In this document: piece by piece, positions 35,057 through 36,733 of the stretch | Layout: each line of letters begins with the position of its first letter | How positions within the stretch are numbered: position 1 is the stretch's first letter | Assembly: GCF_001295975.1 (NCBI RefSeq) | Contig: NZ_LJHU01000066.1 | Location: 1-36,733, forward strand | Length of the DNA stretch: 36,733 bases | Source: Brevundimonas sp. AAP58 | GTDB taxonomy: Bacteria > Pseudomonadota > Alphaproteobacteria > Caulobacterales > Caulobacteraceae | Direction: 5' to 3' | The notes under the pieces: generated by a model | The model's input: only the letters and a program-made list of their open reading frames with translations | Databases searched by the model: none | What the model was told of the DNA's origin: nothing | Position numbers and translations under genes: made by a program

Positions 35057-35451
35057 CAGAACATGTTCAGGGCGAGCTTCGCCTCATCGCTCATCTTGGA
35101 CGGATCCCAAGGCGGCTCGAACACCAGATTGGCGCGGGCCGAGCGCACCCCCTCGACCTTCTTGACCGCGTCCTCGATCCAGCCGGGCATCTCGCCGGCT
35201 ACGGGGCAACCGGGCGCCGTCAGGGTCATGTCGATCAGCACGTCGCGGTCGTCGGACAGGTCGACCTTGTAGATCAGGCCCAGCTCATAGACATCGACCG
35301 GGATCTCGGGATCATAGACCGTCTTCAACGCCGCGATCAGGTCGTCGGTCAGCCGGTCGATCTCCGCCTGATCCAGCGCGGCCTTCTGCGGCTCCGCCCA
35401 GGTCTCGGCGAAGGTCTCGCTGGCGGTGATCTTTTCGTCTGTCTCGCTCAC
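35056..35451 (-). CDS. sufT: SUF system maturation protein SufT (MIP18/DUF59)
   Basis: A 131-residue protein of the MIP18/DUF59 family that assists iron-sulfur cluster maturation or delivery. After a 30-residue variable start come TVYDPEIPVDVYELGLIY (45-61), with the core DPEIPV motif, and TLTAPGCPVAGEM (77-88), with the family cysteine Cys82. The length is usual for SufT. It overlaps sufS by four bases and sufA by one, so the three are translated together. Within alphaproteobacteria it normally sits inside the suf operon, exactly as here. Confidence 0.93.
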   Translation of the reverse strand: MSETDEKITASETFAETWAEPQKAALDQAEIDRLTDDLIAALKTVYDPEIPVDVYELGLIYKVDLSDDRDVLIDMTLTAPGCPVAGEMPGWIEDAVKKVEGVRSARANLVFEPPWDPSKMSDEAKLALNMF

Positions 35452-36653
35452 ACGAAGAATTCCCGAGCCTTGATGAGGGCGTCCGCGAAGGCGTCCGCAT
35501 CCTCCACCGTGTTATATAGGGCGAAACTGGCCCGCGCGCTCGACGTGATGCCGAAACGGCGCGACAGGGGCTCGGCGCAGTGCAGACCGGCCCGCACGGC
35601 GACGCCATAGCGGTCCATCACCTGGGCCACGTCATGGGCGTGCGCGCCCTCGACCGTGAAGGTCAGGATCGCCCCCTTGCCCGGCGCCTCGCCGATGATC
35701 CTCAGCCAGTTCAGGCCCGACAGGCGAGCCACGGCGTGGTCATAGACGGCCATCTCATGCGCCGCGATCGCCTGGCGGTCAAAGCCCATGAACCACTCCA
35801 GCGCAGCGCCCAGACCGATGGCCTCCAGGATCGGCGGCGTCCCCGCCTCGAACCGGTGCGGAATGTCGGCATAGGTCACCGCGTCCTCGGTGACGGTCGC
35901 GATCATCTCGCCCCCGCCCTGATACGGCGGCAGGGCCTCCAGCGCGGCGCGCTTGCCGTACATCCCGCCGATGCCGGTCGGGCCATACAGCTTGTGGCCG
36001 GTGAAGACGTAGAAATCGCAATCCAGCGCCTGGACGTCGGGGCTGCAATGCACCGCCCCCTGGCACCCGTCGACCAGCACCAGAGCGCCCACGGCATGGG
36101 CCAGATCGGCGACGGCCTTCACGTCGTTCACCGTGCCCAGCACGTTCGACATATGGGTCACCGCGACCAGCTTGGTGCGCGGCCCGATCAGGCCGGCCAG
36201 CGCCGCCATGTCCAGCGACCCGTCGTCCCGCACCGGAGCCCACTTCAACACCACGCCGAACCGGTCCCTCAGCATGGCCCAGGGCACGATGTTCGCGTGG
36301 TGCTCCATCTGGGTAGTGATGATCTCGTCGCCGGGCTTCAGGCTCTGGCTCAGCCCCGCAGCGACGAGGTTGAACGCCTCCGTCCCGCCCTTGGTCCAGA
36401 CGATCTGATCCGGGCTCTCGGCGTTCAGGAACCGCGCGACCGTCTCCCTCGCCTGCTCGAACGCCTCGGTCGTCTCATTGGCCAGGGTGTGCAGGCCGCG
36501 GTGGACGTTCGCATAGCTGCCCTCCATCGCCGCCGTCAGGGCGTCGATCACCGCCCGCGGCTTCTGCGCCGAGGCGGCCGAGTCCAGATAGACCAGCGCC
36601 TTACCGTTCACCGTCCGCGACAGGATCGGGAACTGCGCCCGGGCCGCGGCCAC
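35448..36653 (-). CDS. sufS: cysteine desulfurase SufS
   Basis: A 401-residue PLP enzyme that takes sulfur from cysteine and passes it on for Fe-S cluster assembly. The PLP lysine is Lys221 (TGHKLYGPTG), the catalytic cysteine is Cys359 (RAGLHCAEPL), and HH at 118-119 (QMEHHANIVPW) contacts PLP. I chose the GTG at 36653, with a strong GGAGG seven bases upstream, giving the normal VAAARAQFPILSR start. An ATG at 36725 opens a longer frame, but its extra 24 codons simply translate a GC-rich dispersed palindrome (36661-36715) and look non-native. Upstream suf genes (B, C, D) should lie beyond the window edge. Confidence 0.94.
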   Translation of the reverse strand: MAAARAQFPILSRTVNGKALVYLDSAASAQKPRAVIDALTAAMEGSYANVHRGLHTLANETTEAFEQARETVARFLNAESPDQIVWTKGGTEAFNLVAAGLSQSLKPGDEIITTQMEHHANIVPWAMLRDRFGVVLKWAPVRDDGSLDMAALAGLIGPRTKLVAVTHMSNVLGTVNDVKAVADLAHAVGALVLVDGCQGAVHCSPDVQALDCDFYVFTGHKLYGPTGIGGMYGKRAALEALPPYQGGGEMIATVTEDAVTYADIPHRFEAGTPPILEAIGLGAALEWFMGFDRQAIAAHEMAVYDHAVARLSGLNWLRIIGEAPGKGAILTFTVEGAHAHDVAQVMDRYGVAVRAGLHCAEPLSRRFGITSSARASFALYNTVEDADAFADALIKAREFFV

Positions 36654-36660
36654 ATCAAAT

Positions 36661-36715
36661 CCTCCCCCGCCCTTCGCGGGGGAGGGGGACCACGAAGTGG
36701 TGGAGGGGGCGGACG
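36661..36715. repeat. REP-like GC-rich palindrome upstream of sufS
   Basis: Two adjacent hairpins: CCTCCCCCGC/GCGGGGGAGG (36661-36685, 5-nt loop) and ACCAC-GAA-GTGGT (36689-36701), followed by GGAGGGGGCGG. This format of GGGGGAGGGGG, then a short ACCNCGAAGNGGT stem, then GGAGGGGGCGG resembles dispersed intergenic repeats I associate with Caulobacter and Brevundimonas genomes. It lies directly before the sufS ribosome-binding site and supplies part of its G-rich Shine-Dalgarno sequence. Confidence 0.6.
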
Positions 36716-36733
36716 CTAGCAGCATGTCTGGGG

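Noticed and set aside
36654..36725. N-terminal extension of SufS from ATG at 36725
   Set aside because: The extra codons translate a dispersed palindrome. The GTG at 36653 has a strong ribosome-binding site and gives the family-typical N-terminus.

Overview
The window reads as a GC-rich chromosomal segment of an alphaproteobacterium of the order Caulobacterales, most likely a Brevundimonas-like member of Caulobacteraceae. The main pointers are the cell-cycle genes rcdA (DUF1465, with DUF1192 beside it) and trcR (DUF1013), the very high GC at third codon positions, two near-matches to the CtrA box, and a GC-rich dispersed palindrome before sufS. About 38 protein genes can be supported. I see no rRNA, tRNA, CRISPR array, insertion sequence or prophage.

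Layout. 1-2.95 kb: a thiolase translationally coupled to a Tat-exported esterase, a possible tiny membrane ORF on the minus strand, and a YkgJ-type cysteine-cluster protein. 2.9-8.4 kb, minus strand: a cyanide-insensitive-type cytochrome bd oxidase operon (cydA-cydB-DUF2474 small subunit-Pro/Thr-rich envelope protein), with a MASE1-like sensor histidine kinase upstream of it. 8.4-10 kb: thiE, diverging from the iron genes bfd and bfr. 10-12.5 kb: an ABC-2 transporter pair facing a DUF2975 membrane protein/XRE regulator pair, with two near-identical 19-bp operators between them. 12.5-18 kb: a possible TspO-like protein, efp, an inositol monophosphatase, a GlpQ-type phosphodiesterase, an MsbA-like exporter and a cysteine-free ribosomal protein L31.

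18-23.8 kb: a YcbB-type L,D-transpeptidase, rcdA, DUF1192, a quinone oxidoreductase, a secreted CVNH/beta-gamma-crystallin fusion, trcR, and two tandem single-TM proteins. 23.9-29.7 kb: a UvrD/PcrA helicase, an O-antigen ligase/polymerase-family protein and parE. 29.7-34.7 kb: two unknown exported proteins, a RhlE-type DEAD-box helicase, a diguanylate cyclase with a degenerate I-site, and a PlsC-type acyltransferase. 34.7-36.7 kb, minus strand: sufS-sufT-sufA, the distal part of a SUF iron-sulfur operon whose upstream genes lie outside the window.

Most of the window is housekeeping. The least explained parts are the CVNH-crystallin lectin-like protein, the envelope gene and palindromic operator attached to the bd oxidase operon, the dual-operator ABC/DUF2975/XRE module, and the paired small TM proteins. 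All functional statements come from reading motifs and gene order by eye; no database search was run.
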